A DNA stretch of 64,000 nucleotides. It comes from Rossellomorea sp036867415 (lineage in GTDB: Bacteria > Bacillota > Bacilli > Bacillales > Bacillaceae_B). Made by a program: the position numbers and the translations under genes. The notes under the pieces are model-generated. The model was not told the DNA's origin, made no database searches, and saw nothing but the letters and a program-made list of their open reading frames with translations. Every line of letters starts with the position of its first letter. Position 1 is the stretch's first letter. The stretch covers positions 62,001 to 126,000 of the forward strand of contig NZ_JBAJHU010000003.1 of NCBI RefSeq assembly GCF_036867415.1, given 5' to 3'. Positions 33,172 through 41,569 of this stretch are shown piece after piece.

Positions 33172-34932
33172 TTAAAGTTGAAGGATGGCAAACCCATATT
33201 CTTCAAGTTCGACTTCGATGGTATCTGCTTCAGCAGCGAATTCTTCTTCATTCCACAAATTCACGATTTTCTTCCCTTTTAATTCAAAGGGCAGGGAATA
33301 GGTGGTTACTTCATCCCTGCAGTTCAGAACGATCAAGATGGTATCCTCTCCATTCGACTTTGTGAAGGCGATGCATTCATCGTGTAGTTCTGCAGGTAAG
33401 AAGGAAAGATTTCCTTCATTGGCGAGTAAGGGATGGGTACTCCTCAGCCCAATGAGTTTTTGAACATGGCGGAACAGTTCTTCGTTATGTTTTTCCTTTT
33501 CCCACGGGAAACATTTACGACAGCCTGGGTCCTGTTCGCCGGTCATTCCGATTTCATCTCCATAGTAAATGCATGGTGTACCGATGAATGACAGCATGAA
33601 ACTGTATATTTGTTTCAGCCGGCGGATATCCTCCCCACACTCTGTCAATATTCTAGGTGTGTCGTGACTTCCAACCAAATTGAAATTCACTTCATTTACG
33701 GTTTTGGGATACATATGAATGACGCTGGTTAAATTCTCTATAAACGTTGATGGCGGGATAGATTGTTTTGCAAACAGATTGATCAAATTTGTCGTAAAAG
33801 GATAATTCATAACCGCATCAAACTGGTCCCCGCGGAGCCATGGCATCGAATCATGCCAGATTTCACCAAGGATATACAGGTCTGGTTTAATGGATTTCAC
33901 TTCTCTTCTAAAATCCCTCCAGAATTGGTGATCAACCTCGTTTGCAACATCAAGCCGCCAGCCGTCAATATCAAACTCCTTCACCCAGTAGCGGCCAACT
34001 TCGAGTAAATATTCCCGTGCTGCTTTGTTTTCTGTGTTTAATTTAGGCATGGATGCTTCAAAAGCGAACGTGTCATAGTTCGGGGGTGTACGATCTGCTT
34101 CGAGCGGAAAATCTTTAATGTGAAACCAGTCGCGATAAGGCGAATTCTCACCATTTTCAAGTACATCCTGGAAATGAGAGAAATAATAACCGCTATGATT
34201 GAAAACGGCATCAAGCATGACTCTTATTCCATTTTCATGACATTTACTAACAAGTTCCTTTAATGTTTCTTTAGAGCCGAATTGAGGGTCAATTTCAAAA
34301 TAATCGATTGTATCGTATTTGTGATTGGAGTGAGCCCTGAAAATTGGAGTGAAATAAATTCCCGAGATTCCTAACTCTTTTAGATAGGGAATATTCTCGA
34401 TGACCCCATCAAGATCGCCGCCGAAGTAATTTGTTCTTGAAGGGTCCGTGCTGTTCCATTCCAGTGTCCCTTTCGGATCGTTATTTCGATTGCCGTTCGC
34501 AAACCGTTCCGGGAAGATTTGATACCAAACGGTGTCCTTTACCCATGGGGGAGCTTGGAAGACATCGGCTGCATTCAAGAATGGAAAGCAAAAGTAATCA
34601 CCAATGTCTGATGAAGGGTTTTCGGAAAACCCTTTCTCTCCATAAAAAATCTCTTCTTCACCATCATTCAGGACGAATCCATAGCGGAGGCGTTTGTATG
34701 GAGGAGTCAATGAAGCAAACCAGTAATCAAACAATTCATCGGTGCCTGTTAAAGTCATTTCTGCCTTATCGTAAATCCACTCTCCGTTGTCCCATTGATA
34801 GGGATCACCGTGGACGAGGGAAGAGGTTTTAATATCATGTTTCTTTGTTCTGATTCTAATATGGAGTTCGTCAGTAGTGCAAGCGTATGCATAGTTGTCT
34901 TTCGGACGATGGTAGATCGCTTCACGAAACAT
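33172..34932 (-). CDS. mdxD: Maltogenic amylase/cyclomaltodextrinase (MdxD/YvdF type)
   Basis: A 586-residue GH13 enzyme with the extra N-terminal domain (about 1-125) that distinguishes neopullulanase/maltogenic amylases. The barrel shows DAVFNHSG, the nucleophile aspartate in DGWRLDVAN, the acid glutamate in LGEIWH and the VGSHDTPR aspartate. No signal peptide, so it works in the cytosol on imported maltodextrins or cyclodextrins. Start ATG at 34932 follows GAAGGAGGTT. It is divergent from mdxE, unlike B. subtilis where mdxD heads the operon. A 17-bp palindrome covers its -10 region. Confidence 0.88.
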   Translation of the reverse strand: MFREAIYHRPKDNYAYACTTDELHIRIRTKKHDIKTSSLVHGDPYQWDNGEWIYDKAEMTLTGTDELFDYWFASLTPPYKRLRYGFVLNDGEEEIFYGEKGFSENPSSDIGDYFCFPFLNAADVFQAPPWVKDTVWYQIFPERFANGNRNNDPKGTLEWNSTDPSRTNYFGGDLDGVIENIPYLKELGISGIYFTPIFRAHSNHKYDTIDYFEIDPQFGSKETLKELVSKCHENGIRVMLDAVFNHSGYYFSHFQDVLENGENSPYRDWFHIKDFPLEADRTPPNYDTFAFEASMPKLNTENKAAREYLLEVGRYWVKEFDIDGWRLDVANEVDHQFWRDFRREVKSIKPDLYILGEIWHDSMPWLRGDQFDAVMNYPFTTNLINLFAKQSIPPSTFIENLTSVIHMYPKTVNEVNFNLVGSHDTPRILTECGEDIRRLKQIYSFMLSFIGTPCIYYGDEIGMTGEQDPGCRKCFPWEKEKHNEELFRHVQKLIGLRSTHPLLANEGNLSFLPAELHDECIAFTKSNGEDTILIVLNCRDEVTTYSLPFELKGKKIVNLWNEEEFAAEADTIEVELEEYGFAILQL

Positions 34933-34965
34933 GGCTGGAACCTCCTTCTATACATTTTTATATAA

Positions 34966-34994
34966 AGAGTAGTCTACTCTTATTGTGTTGTCAA
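34966..34994 (-). promoter_or_regulatory. Promoter of mdxD with overlapping 17-bp palindrome
   Basis: TTGACA (34994-34989 on the minus strand), 17-bp spacer, TACTCT (34971-34966). The perfect palindrome AAGAGTAG-T-CTACTCTT (34965-34981) spans the -10 and part of the spacer, the position of a repressor operator. Confidence 0.5.
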
Positions 34995-35064
34995 TAATAC
35001 ATATCGTCTATATGAAGGTGATTTTTCATTTTTTCTATTAAACTTAAAAATATTGAAAAAACTA

Positions 35065-35092
35065 TTGCTAAATGAGTTTTAATTTGTATAAT
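35065..35092 (+). promoter_or_regulatory. Promoter of mdxE operon
   Basis: TTGCTA (35065-35070), 16-bp spacer, TATAAT (35087-35092). The start point near 35099 lies immediately before the cre site. Confidence 0.6.
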
Positions 35093-35104
35093 AGGAGATA
35101 GATT

Positions 35105-35120
35105 GTGCAATCGCTTTCAC
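35105..35120 (+). promoter_or_regulatory. cre-like site (CcpA/LacI-family) at mdxE
   Basis: GTGCAATCGCTTTCAC agrees with WTGNAANCGNWNNCA except the first base. Directly downstream of the predicted start point, so binding would block elongation or initiation. Confidence 0.55.
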
Positions 35121-35163
35121 ACATAAGTGTAAGCGGTATCTTTTGCACCTTTGTACGTTTATG

Positions 35164-35181
35164 TGTGCAAACGGTTGTACA
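35164..35181 (+). promoter_or_regulatory. Second LacI-type operator upstream of mdxE
   Basis: TGTGCAAACGGTTGTACA is an imperfect palindrome around CG with CAAACG/GTTG halves, the type bound by maltose repressors of the LacI family. The regulator gene at 40470 is the natural candidate. It lies in the 5' leader, 59 bp downstream of the cre-like site. Confidence 0.5.
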
Positions 35182-35226
35182 GTTCTGGTGAGAGTATTTA
35201 TTTACCTATACTTAGGAGGGGTCAAG

Positions 35227-36507
35227 ATGAAGAAAGCATTATCACTGTTAATGGTCGTTATGCTTGTACTAGGGGCGTTGGCTGCTTGTGGTCCTAACCG
35301 TGAAGAACAATCTTCAGGTAATAAAGACAGCGGGAAAGAAGCTGACGATGCCAACAAGCCTGAAAAACTGGTTATCTGGGAAGATGAAAAGAAATCCGGG
35401 TGGCTGGATGAAGTAGGCGCCAAGTTCACAGAGGAAACTGGTATTGAATTAGAAGTGAAAGAAGTAGAAATGGCCAGCAAAATGAGAGAACAATTACGTT
35501 TAGACGGTCCTGCGGGAACCGGTCCTGACGTATTGACTTTACCGCATGACCAAATCGGTGAGCTTGCTCTCGCAGGGCATATCGCTCCATTAGAAGTAGA
35601 AGATGATGTAGAGAAGCGTTTCACTGAATCATCTATTACTGCTCAAAGCTACGATGGAAAACTATATGGTCTACCGAAGTCATCTGAAACACCAGTATTT
35701 ATCTATAATAAAGATTTAATGGAAGAAGCGCCTGAAACAATGGATGAAGTATATTCATTCTCTAAAGATTTCACGAAAGATGGAAACTTTGGTTTCTTGG
35801 CTCTATGGGATAACTATTACTTTGCTCACGCACCAATCGGCGGGTTCGGAGGATACGTATTTGCTGAAAAGGACGGAGCATTGGATCCGAAAGATCTTGG
35901 ATTGAACAATGAAGGTGCCGTTGAAGGTACTGAGTATATTCAGAAATGGTATTCAGAAGGATTATTCCCTAAAGGTATCGTCGGTGAAAACGGCGGATCT
36001 GCAATGGACGGATTATTTAACGAAGGAAAAGTCGCTTCCGTTATGAACGGGCCATGGTCATTCCAATCGTATAAAGATGCTGGAATCGACATCGGTATTT
36101 CTGCAATGCCTAAGCTTCCTAACGGGGAGCCAATGAAAACGTTCATGGGCGTTAAAGGATGGCACGTATCCGGATACTCTGAAAATAAGGAATGGGCTCA
36201 AAAATTCATCGAGTTCATCACTCAAGATGAGTATGCTAAGCTTCGTTTCGAACAAACTCAAGAAGTTCCGACAAACCAAGGGCTGATCGAAGACCCGGCG
36301 ATTGCTGATAATCCAGGGGCAAAAGCGGTAGCCGAACAATCTCAATATGCCGTTCCAATGCCGAATATCCCTGAAATGGGAACTGTGTGGGAGCCGATGG
36401 CTAATGCACTTCAAACAGTTGTGACAGGGAAACAAGAGCCTAAGGCAGCTCTGGATTCCGCTGTGGAACAAATTAAACAAAGTATTGAAGCAAATCATTC
36501 AAATTAA
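35227..36507 (+). CDS. mdxE: Maltodextrin-binding lipoprotein (MdxE/MalE type)
   Basis: A 426-residue lipoprotein: signal sequence with lipobox ALAAC (Cys about residue 21), a charged disordered linker (SGNKDSGKEADDANKPEK), then a family-1 solute-binding fold starting LVIWEDEKKSGWLDEV. It is the extracellular receptor for maltodextrins of the MdxEFG importer. The ATG at 35227 after AGGAGGGGTC is the real start; an in-frame ATG at 35143 is far upstream without a site. Two hairpins follow in the 156-bp gap before mdxF. Confidence 0.9.
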   Translation: MKKALSLLMVVMLVLGALAACGPNREEQSSGNKDSGKEADDANKPEKLVIWEDEKKSGWLDEVGAKFTEETGIELEVKEVEMASKMREQLRLDGPAGTGPDVLTLPHDQIGELALAGHIAPLEVEDDVEKRFTESSITAQSYDGKLYGLPKSSETPVFIYNKDLMEEAPETMDEVYSFSKDFTKDGNFGFLALWDNYYFAHAPIGGFGGYVFAEKDGALDPKDLGLNNEGAVEGTEYIQKWYSEGLFPKGIVGENGGSAMDGLFNEGKVASVMNGPWSFQSYKDAGIDIGISAMPKLPNGEPMKTFMGVKGWHVSGYSENKEWAQKFIEFITQDEYAKLRFEQTQEVPTNQGLIEDPAIADNPGAKAVAEQSQYAVPMPNIPEMGTVWEPMANALQTVVTGKQEPKAALDSAVEQIKQSIEANHSN

Positions 36508-36520
36508 ATTAGCATCTTTA

Positions 36521-36621
36521 TAGCGGTACCTCCTCCTAGCGGTGAGGTGCTGCTATCCTTTTAAATACCCATTCAAGGGCTTTAAGAGGAAGAAATACGT
36601 TTCTGTCTCTTAAAGCTCTTG
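36521..36621 (+). terminator. Two intercistronic hairpins between mdxE and mdxF
   Basis: Hairpin 1: TAGCGGTACCTC (36521-36532) / GAGGTGCTGCTA (36544-36555), followed by TCCTTTTAAA. Hairpin 2: CAAGGGCTTTAAGAG (36574-36588) / CTCTTAAAGCTCTTG (36607-36621), not followed by T. The first can act as partial terminator, both as 3' shields of the mdxE message, giving more binding protein than permease. Confidence 0.6.
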
Positions 36622-36663
36622 AAGTGTAAGAAATCAAGTTGAAAATAGAAAGGGGAATACAGG

Positions 36664-37950
36664 ATGGAGCAACATTCCTATCATACAAACCATAGAAAAT
36701 CAGCGCTGGCCCTGTCCCTTATCCCAGGATTAGGTCAGTTGTATCATAAACAGTATCTCAAAGGCGGATTTTTCCTGATTATGACAGCCGCTTTTATTCT
36801 CGTATTCAGAGATTTGATCAGTTACGGTCTGTGGGGAATCACTACCCTGGGAACGGATGTATCCTACGGAGATCACTCTATATTCCTGATGGTGTATGGA
36901 ATTCTTGCAATCATCGTCTTATTATTCGGAATCGGTTTTTACCTATATAATTTAAGGGATGCTTATGTAAATGGAGAGAGAAGGGACAGGGGGGAAGAGC
37001 TTAGCTCAATCAGAGATCAGTACAGAAATCTGGTAGACAATGGATTTCCTTATCTGATCATGTCACCGGGGTTCCTGCTTCTTGTTTTCGTAGTGATATT
37101 TCCGATTATATTCGTAATTTTACTTGCTTTCACCAATTACGATCTTTATCATTCCCCGCCGGCAAAACTTGTGGATTGGGTAGGGATTCAAAACTTTGTC
37201 GATATTTTCAAGATTGATATTTGGAGAGAAACATTTATTACTGTTTTAGCATGGACACTCGTTTGGACATTTGGAGCGACGACTCTGCAGGTTGCTCTTG
37301 GTATCTTCCTTGCTATTCTTGTAAACCAAAAGGACTTAAAAGGGAAGGCGGTCATTCGTACAGTATTCATTTTACCTTGGGCGATTCCTGCATTCGTCTC
37401 GATCCTTGTGTTTGCCGGAATGTTCAATGAATCATTCGGTACCATAAATCGGGACATACTCTCATTCTTGGGAATAGGAGATTTACCGTGGATGACTGAA
37501 CCCATGTATACTCGGCTTGCTCTGATCTTCATTCAGACTTGGCTAGGGTTCCCGTTCATCTTTGCTATGACAACAGGAGTCCTGCAATCCATACCTGATG
37601 AATTGTATGAGGCTGCGACAGTGGACGGGGCATCCATTTTCCAGAAATTCAGGAATATTACACTCCCGTTAGTATTATTTGCGACAGCACCGATCATCAT
37701 TACCCAATATACATTCAACTTTAATAATTTTAATGTCATCTACTTATTCAATGGCGGCGGACCTGCTTTGACAGGTCAGAATGCAGGTGGAACGGACATC
37801 CTGATTTCATGGATTTACAGCCTGACGATGACATCGGCTCAATATTCCAAAGCAGCTGCCATCACATTACTGCTGTCCATCATCGTCATCACTGTAGCGA
37901 TTTGGCAGTTCAAGCGCACGAAATCATTCCAAGAAGAGGATATGATGTAA
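36664..37950 (+). CDS. mdxF: Maltodextrin ABC permease MdxF (MalF type)
   Basis: A 428-residue permease. It has an N-terminal extension (about 1-110) with two to three extra hydrophobic segments that begins with SLIPGLGQLYHKQYLKGG, as in Bacillus MalF-type proteins, and the EAA loop EAATVDGASIFQKFRNITLPL (about residues 310-330) that contacts the ATPase. ATG at 36664 after AAGGGGAAT. One base separates its stop from mdxG. No ATPase gene is nearby, so a shared MsmX-type ATPase elsewhere is presumed. Confidence 0.88.
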   Translation: MEQHSYHTNHRKSALALSLIPGLGQLYHKQYLKGGFFLIMTAAFILVFRDLISYGLWGITTLGTDVSYGDHSIFLMVYGILAIIVLLFGIGFYLYNLRDAYVNGERRDRGEELSSIRDQYRNLVDNGFPYLIMSPGFLLLVFVVIFPIIFVILLAFTNYDLYHSPPAKLVDWVGIQNFVDIFKIDIWRETFITVLAWTLVWTFGATTLQVALGIFLAILVNQKDLKGKAVIRTVFILPWAIPAFVSILVFAGMFNESFGTINRDILSFLGIGDLPWMTEPMYTRLALIFIQTWLGFPFIFAMTTGVLQSIPDELYEAATVDGASIFQKFRNITLPLVLFATAPIIITQYTFNFNNFNVIYLFNGGGPALTGQNAGGTDILISWIYSLTMTSAQYSKAAAITLLLSIIVITVAIWQFKRTKSFQEEDMM

Positions 37951-37951
37951 T

Positions 37952-38794
37952 ATGAATATGAAAAGACAGAAACTTATACGGTTAACCCTATCTTATCTGG
38001 CTATTGGCGTTATGTTTGCAATCATCCTTTACCCTGTTGCCTGGATCGTCGGTTCATCCTTTAATCCGGGACAGAGTTTATCAGGTTCGTCCATTATTCC
38101 TAAAAATGCGACGCTTGCACATTATAAGGAATTATTTGATCTTGGACAAAGCAACTATCTTATCTGGTATTGGAATTCCCTAAAAGTAAGTTTATCAACG
38201 ATGGCATTGACGGTTCTTCTTGTGAGCTTAACAGCGTATTCCTTCTCGCGGTACCGTTTTACCGGGAGAAAAAATGGATTAATGACCTTCTTGATCCTGC
38301 AGATGATCCCAAATTTTGCAGCGTTGATCGCTATTTTCGTATTGGCATTATTAACAGACTTGCTTGATACACATATCGGGTTGATCCTGGTATATGTAGG
38401 CGGTCAGATTCCAATGAACACATGGCTGATGAAAGGCTATCTGGATACAATACCGAAAGAACTTGATGAATCAGCAAAAATGGATGGAGCGGGTCATCTG
38501 CGGATCTTCTTCCAAATTGTCATGCCGCTTGCAAAGCCGATTATCGCTGTGGTGGCATTGTTCTCTTTCATCGCACCATTTGCTGACTTCATCATAGCTA
38601 GTATCTTATTGCGTTCAGAAAAAATGTACACACTGCCAGTTGCCCTTTATGATATGGTAGCAAAGCAGTTCGGTGCTGAATTCACTACATTTGCCGCAGG
38701 CTCTGTGTTAATTGCAGTTCCTATCGCATTTTTATTCCTTTTCTTTCAGAAATACTTCGTTTCAGGATTGACGGCAGGGGGTACGAAAGGATAA
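37952..38794 (+). CDS. mdxG: Maltodextrin ABC permease MdxG (MalG type)
   Basis: A 280-residue permease with six membrane segments and the EAA loop DESAKMDGAGHLRIFFQIVMPL. It pairs with MdxF to form the channel. Starts one base after the mdxF stop, with GAAGAGGAT inside the mdxF end as ribosome-binding site; the downstream amylase gene follows at 37 bp, so all belong to one operon. Confidence 0.88.
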   Translation: MNMKRQKLIRLTLSYLAIGVMFAIILYPVAWIVGSSFNPGQSLSGSSIIPKNATLAHYKELFDLGQSNYLIWYWNSLKVSLSTMALTVLLVSLTAYSFSRYRFTGRKNGLMTFLILQMIPNFAALIAIFVLALLTDLLDTHIGLILVYVGGQIPMNTWLMKGYLDTIPKELDESAKMDGAGHLRIFFQIVMPLAKPIIAVVALFSFIAPFADFIIASILLRSEKMYTLPVALYDMVAKQFGAEFTTFAAGSVLIAVPIAFLFLFFQKYFVSGLTAGGTKG

Positions 38795-38831
38795 TCTTAT
38801 AGGCGTTACTAACTATTGAGGAGGAGCGGAG

Positions 38832-40370
38832 ATGAAAAGAAGAGTACTATCTCTCATTTTAGTCCCGTTTCTTCTTTTTTACGCCCTTCCGGTAGGTGCA
38901 GTTGAAAAAGAAGAACGAAAGTGGCAGGATGAAACAATATATTTTTTAATGGTAGATCGTTTTAATAATGGTGATACAAGCAATGATAAAGAAGTTGACA
39001 CCAAAGACCCGAGGGCTTATCAGGGCGGGGACTTCCAGGGAATCATCGACCGCCTGGATTATATCAAAGAAATGGGATTTACTTCCATTTGGTTGACTCC
39101 GGTCTTTGACAACCAGCCTAAAGGATATCATGGCTATTGGATTACGGATTTTTATAAGACAGAAGAACATTTCGGATCTATGAAAACGTTCAAGAAGCTT
39201 GTTGATGAAGCTCATAAAAGAGATATGAAAGTAGTTCTTGATTTTGTAGTGAATCATGTGGGTACAGAACACCCCTGGGTGGGGGATCCGGCAAAAGAGG
39301 ACTGGTTTCATGAGAAACAGACCATGAATTTTTTGGATAAGGAAAGTCTTCAGAACGCATGGTTATATGACTTGCCTGATTTGAACACAGAAAATCCAGA
39401 GGTGAGAGAGTATCTTTTTGACGCAGCAAAATGGTGGATAGAAGAAACCGATGTTGACGGGTATCGATTGGATACAGTGCGGCATGTCCCTCGGGAATTT
39501 TGGAAAGAGTTCAGTAAAGAAGTAAAATCAGTGAAAGATGATTTCTATCTTCTTGGAGAAGTGTTTGATCAAGATCCCGGAAAGATAGCGGAATATAATG
39601 ATACAGGAATTGACGGTTTCGTTAACTTCCCTCAAGCGGAAGAATTACGTTCAGTCTTTAAAAAACCGGATACCTCCATGAATCGATTATTTAATTTCTC
39701 TAAGTACAATGAAACATACTATGAAAATCCTTATTTAATGGGAACGTTCATAGACAATCATGATATGGAACGCTTCACCCGATTGCTGGTGGAGGAGAAT
39801 GTGTTCCCGGGCACAAGATGGAAGCTTGCGTTGACATATATGTACACGACCCCGGGGATCCCGATTGTTTATTACGGTTCGGAAATTGCCATTGATGGCG
39901 GAGAAGACCCGGATAACCGCCGCCTGATGAATTTCAGGGCAGACAAAGAGTTGATCGACTTTATTTCAACGTTGGGGAAGGTTCGCAATGAATACCCGGC
40001 CTTGACGAGAGGAACGATCGAACCGCTATATGAAAAAGACGGAATGGGTATATTTAAAAGAACGTATAAGGATCAGACAGTGGTCGTAGCCATTAACAAC
40101 TCGAGTAAAACACAGACGGTCGAACTTGATGCGGCTGATCTTGCTGAGAATAAGGAACTTAAAGGTTTATTGACAAAAGATCTAGTCCGAAGTGATGAGA
40201 GCGGAACCTATAAATTGGCGCTGAACCGGGAAGAATCGGAAATCTATCTGCTAAAAGATAAGAGCGGTCTGAATATTCCATACTTGGCTGCTCTCGGGAC
40301 GGTTTATGCATTATTTTTATTATTCATTTACCTGGTATGGAAACGGGGTAGAAAAAACAGGAATTCCTAA
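38832..40370 (+). CDS. Membrane-anchored extracellular alpha-amylase (GH13)
   Basis: A 512-residue protein. Residues 1-23 are a signal peptide (ending VGA-VEKEE). The GH13 barrel shows LDFVVNHVG, the nucleophile aspartate in DGYRLDTVRHV, the acid glutamate in LLGEVFDQ and the FIDNHDMER aspartate. After a beta domain the protein ends with a hydrophobic segment (about 485-503, YLAALGTVYALFLLFIYLVW) and a basic tail KRGRKNRNS, predicting a membrane anchor with the enzyme outside. It would cut starch beside the importer. ATG at 38832 after GAGGAGCGGAG. Terminator follows. Confidence 0.85.
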   Translation: MKRRVLSLILVPFLLFYALPVGAVEKEERKWQDETIYFLMVDRFNNGDTSNDKEVDTKDPRAYQGGDFQGIIDRLDYIKEMGFTSIWLTPVFDNQPKGYHGYWITDFYKTEEHFGSMKTFKKLVDEAHKRDMKVVLDFVVNHVGTEHPWVGDPAKEDWFHEKQTMNFLDKESLQNAWLYDLPDLNTENPEVREYLFDAAKWWIEETDVDGYRLDTVRHVPREFWKEFSKEVKSVKDDFYLLGEVFDQDPGKIAEYNDTGIDGFVNFPQAEELRSVFKKPDTSMNRLFNFSKYNETYYENPYLMGTFIDNHDMERFTRLLVEENVFPGTRWKLALTYMYTTPGIPIVYYGSEIAIDGGEDPDNRRLMNFRADKELIDFISTLGKVRNEYPALTRGTIEPLYEKDGMGIFKRTYKDQTVVVAINNSSKTQTVELDAADLAENKELKGLLTKDLVRSDESGTYKLALNREESEIYLLKDKSGLNIPYLAALGTVYALFLLFIYLVWKRGRKNRNS

Positions 40371-40373
40371 ATG

Positions 40374-40396
40374 AAAGGCTCTTAAGGAGCCTTTTA
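40374..40396 (+). terminator. Terminator of mdxEFG-amylase operon
   Basis: AAAGGCTC / GAGCCTTT, loop TTAAG, short T tract (TTATA). Confidence 0.65.
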
Positions 40397-40426
40397 TAAA
40401 GTATTTGAGCTTAGATACCAGTATAA

Positions 40427-40441
40427 ATGGAAGCGCTTTTA
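40427..40441 (+). promoter_or_regulatory. cre-like site upstream of LacI regulator gene
   Basis: ATGGAAGCGCTTTTA matches WTGNAANCGNWNNCA except one C. It follows a TATAAA (40422-40427) that could be a -10 element, though I find no good -35. Confidence 0.5.
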
Positions 40442-40469
40442 ATTGGTGGAGCAGAAGGGGGGAGGAACA

Positions 40470-41501
40470 ATGGCTGTAACGATAAAAGATGTGGCGAAGC
40501 TTGCAAATGTCGCACCATCCACCGTTTCAAGGGTAATCGCGAATAACCCGAGAATAAGTGAAAGAACGAAACAAAAAGTCAGGGAAGCGATGGAGCAATT
40601 GGGTTATCACCCGAACTTCATCGCAAGAAGTCTGGCAAATCAGTCAACCAGAGTATTGGGGCTTGTATTGCCGGGCTCGGCAAGTACTTTCTCACAAAAC
40701 CCGTTTTTTCCAACCGTTTTAAGAGGATTGAGTGAGGGAGCACATGAGAAGCAATATGCGCTTCAGATGACAACGGGTCAGACGGAAGAAGAAATTTACG
40801 ATGGTGTTGTCCAAATGGTCCAGGGTGGACGCGTAGATGGTATCATCCTTCTTTATTCAAAAGTGGAAGATAAAGTGATGAACTATCTGAAAGAACGCAA
40901 TTTTCCTTTCGTTGTAGTCGGGAAACCATATAAATTTTGTGAAGAAATTACTCATGTGGACAATGATAACTTCAGGGCTGCAAGAGAAGTGACCGATTAT
41001 CTCCTTGGACTCGGACATGATTGCATCGGTTTCATCGGAGGGGATTTGAATCTGGTTGTGACAGTAGAGCGTTTACTTGGGTATGAAAAAGCGCTGAGAG
41101 AAGCAGGTTTCGATTTAAGAAATGAATATATCATTCATGAAGAATTTTTACGTGAAGGCGGAAGAGAAGCGATCAATGAACTGATGCAGCTTGATCACCC
41201 CCCAACCGCATTAGTGGTAGCCGATGATCTTATGGCTTTAGGTGTATTGAATACTCTGGATGAAATGAACATTTCGGTGCCCGATGATATATCCATTATC
41301 AGTTTCAATAACGTATTGCTGGCAGAAATGTCACGTCCGCCCCTGACTTCGGTTGATATCAATATCTTCCACCTTGGGAATGAAGCAGCCAAGAGCCTGA
41401 TTCAGCGAGTGGAAAATCCGAAGGAACCCATCAAGCGGATCATCATTCCCCATGACATTGTGAAGCGGTCTTCCTGCAGCAAGCTTGATAAAAGAGCATA
41501 A
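40470..41501 (+). CDS. mdxR: LacI-family maltose operon regulator (MdxR/MalR-like)
   Basis: A 343-residue repressor: helix-turn-helix TIKDVAKLANVAPSTVSRVIAN (residues 4-25), hinge with LANQSTRVLGLVLPG, and a periplasmic-binding-type effector domain. Position after the maltodextrin genes and the LacI-type operators before mdxE and before its own gene point to local control by maltodextrins. It starts at ATG 40470 (AGGAACA upstream); an earlier in-frame TTG at 40443 lies over the ribosome-binding region. Target assignment is inference. Confidence 0.82.
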   Translation: MAVTIKDVAKLANVAPSTVSRVIANNPRISERTKQKVREAMEQLGYHPNFIARSLANQSTRVLGLVLPGSASTFSQNPFFPTVLRGLSEGAHEKQYALQMTTGQTEEEIYDGVVQMVQGGRVDGIILLYSKVEDKVMNYLKERNFPFVVVGKPYKFCEEITHVDNDNFRAAREVTDYLLGLGHDCIGFIGGDLNLVVTVERLLGYEKALREAGFDLRNEYIIHEEFLREGGREAINELMQLDHPPTALVVADDLMALGVLNTLDEMNISVPDDISIISFNNVLLAEMSRPPLTSVDINIFHLGNEAAKSLIQRVENPKEPIKRIIIPHDIVKRSSCSKLDKRA

Positions 41502-41546
41502 AAAACGACTGAAGCTTACTATGGGTAAGTTTCAGTCGTTTTTTAA
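41502..41546. terminator. Bidirectional terminator after mdxR
   Basis: Long stem AAACGACTGAA...TTCAGTCGTTT continuing through GCTTAC/GTAAGT, with A and T runs on the two sides, between convergent genes. Confidence 0.85.
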
Positions 41547-41569
41547 TTGAGGACGATTCCTGTATATAA

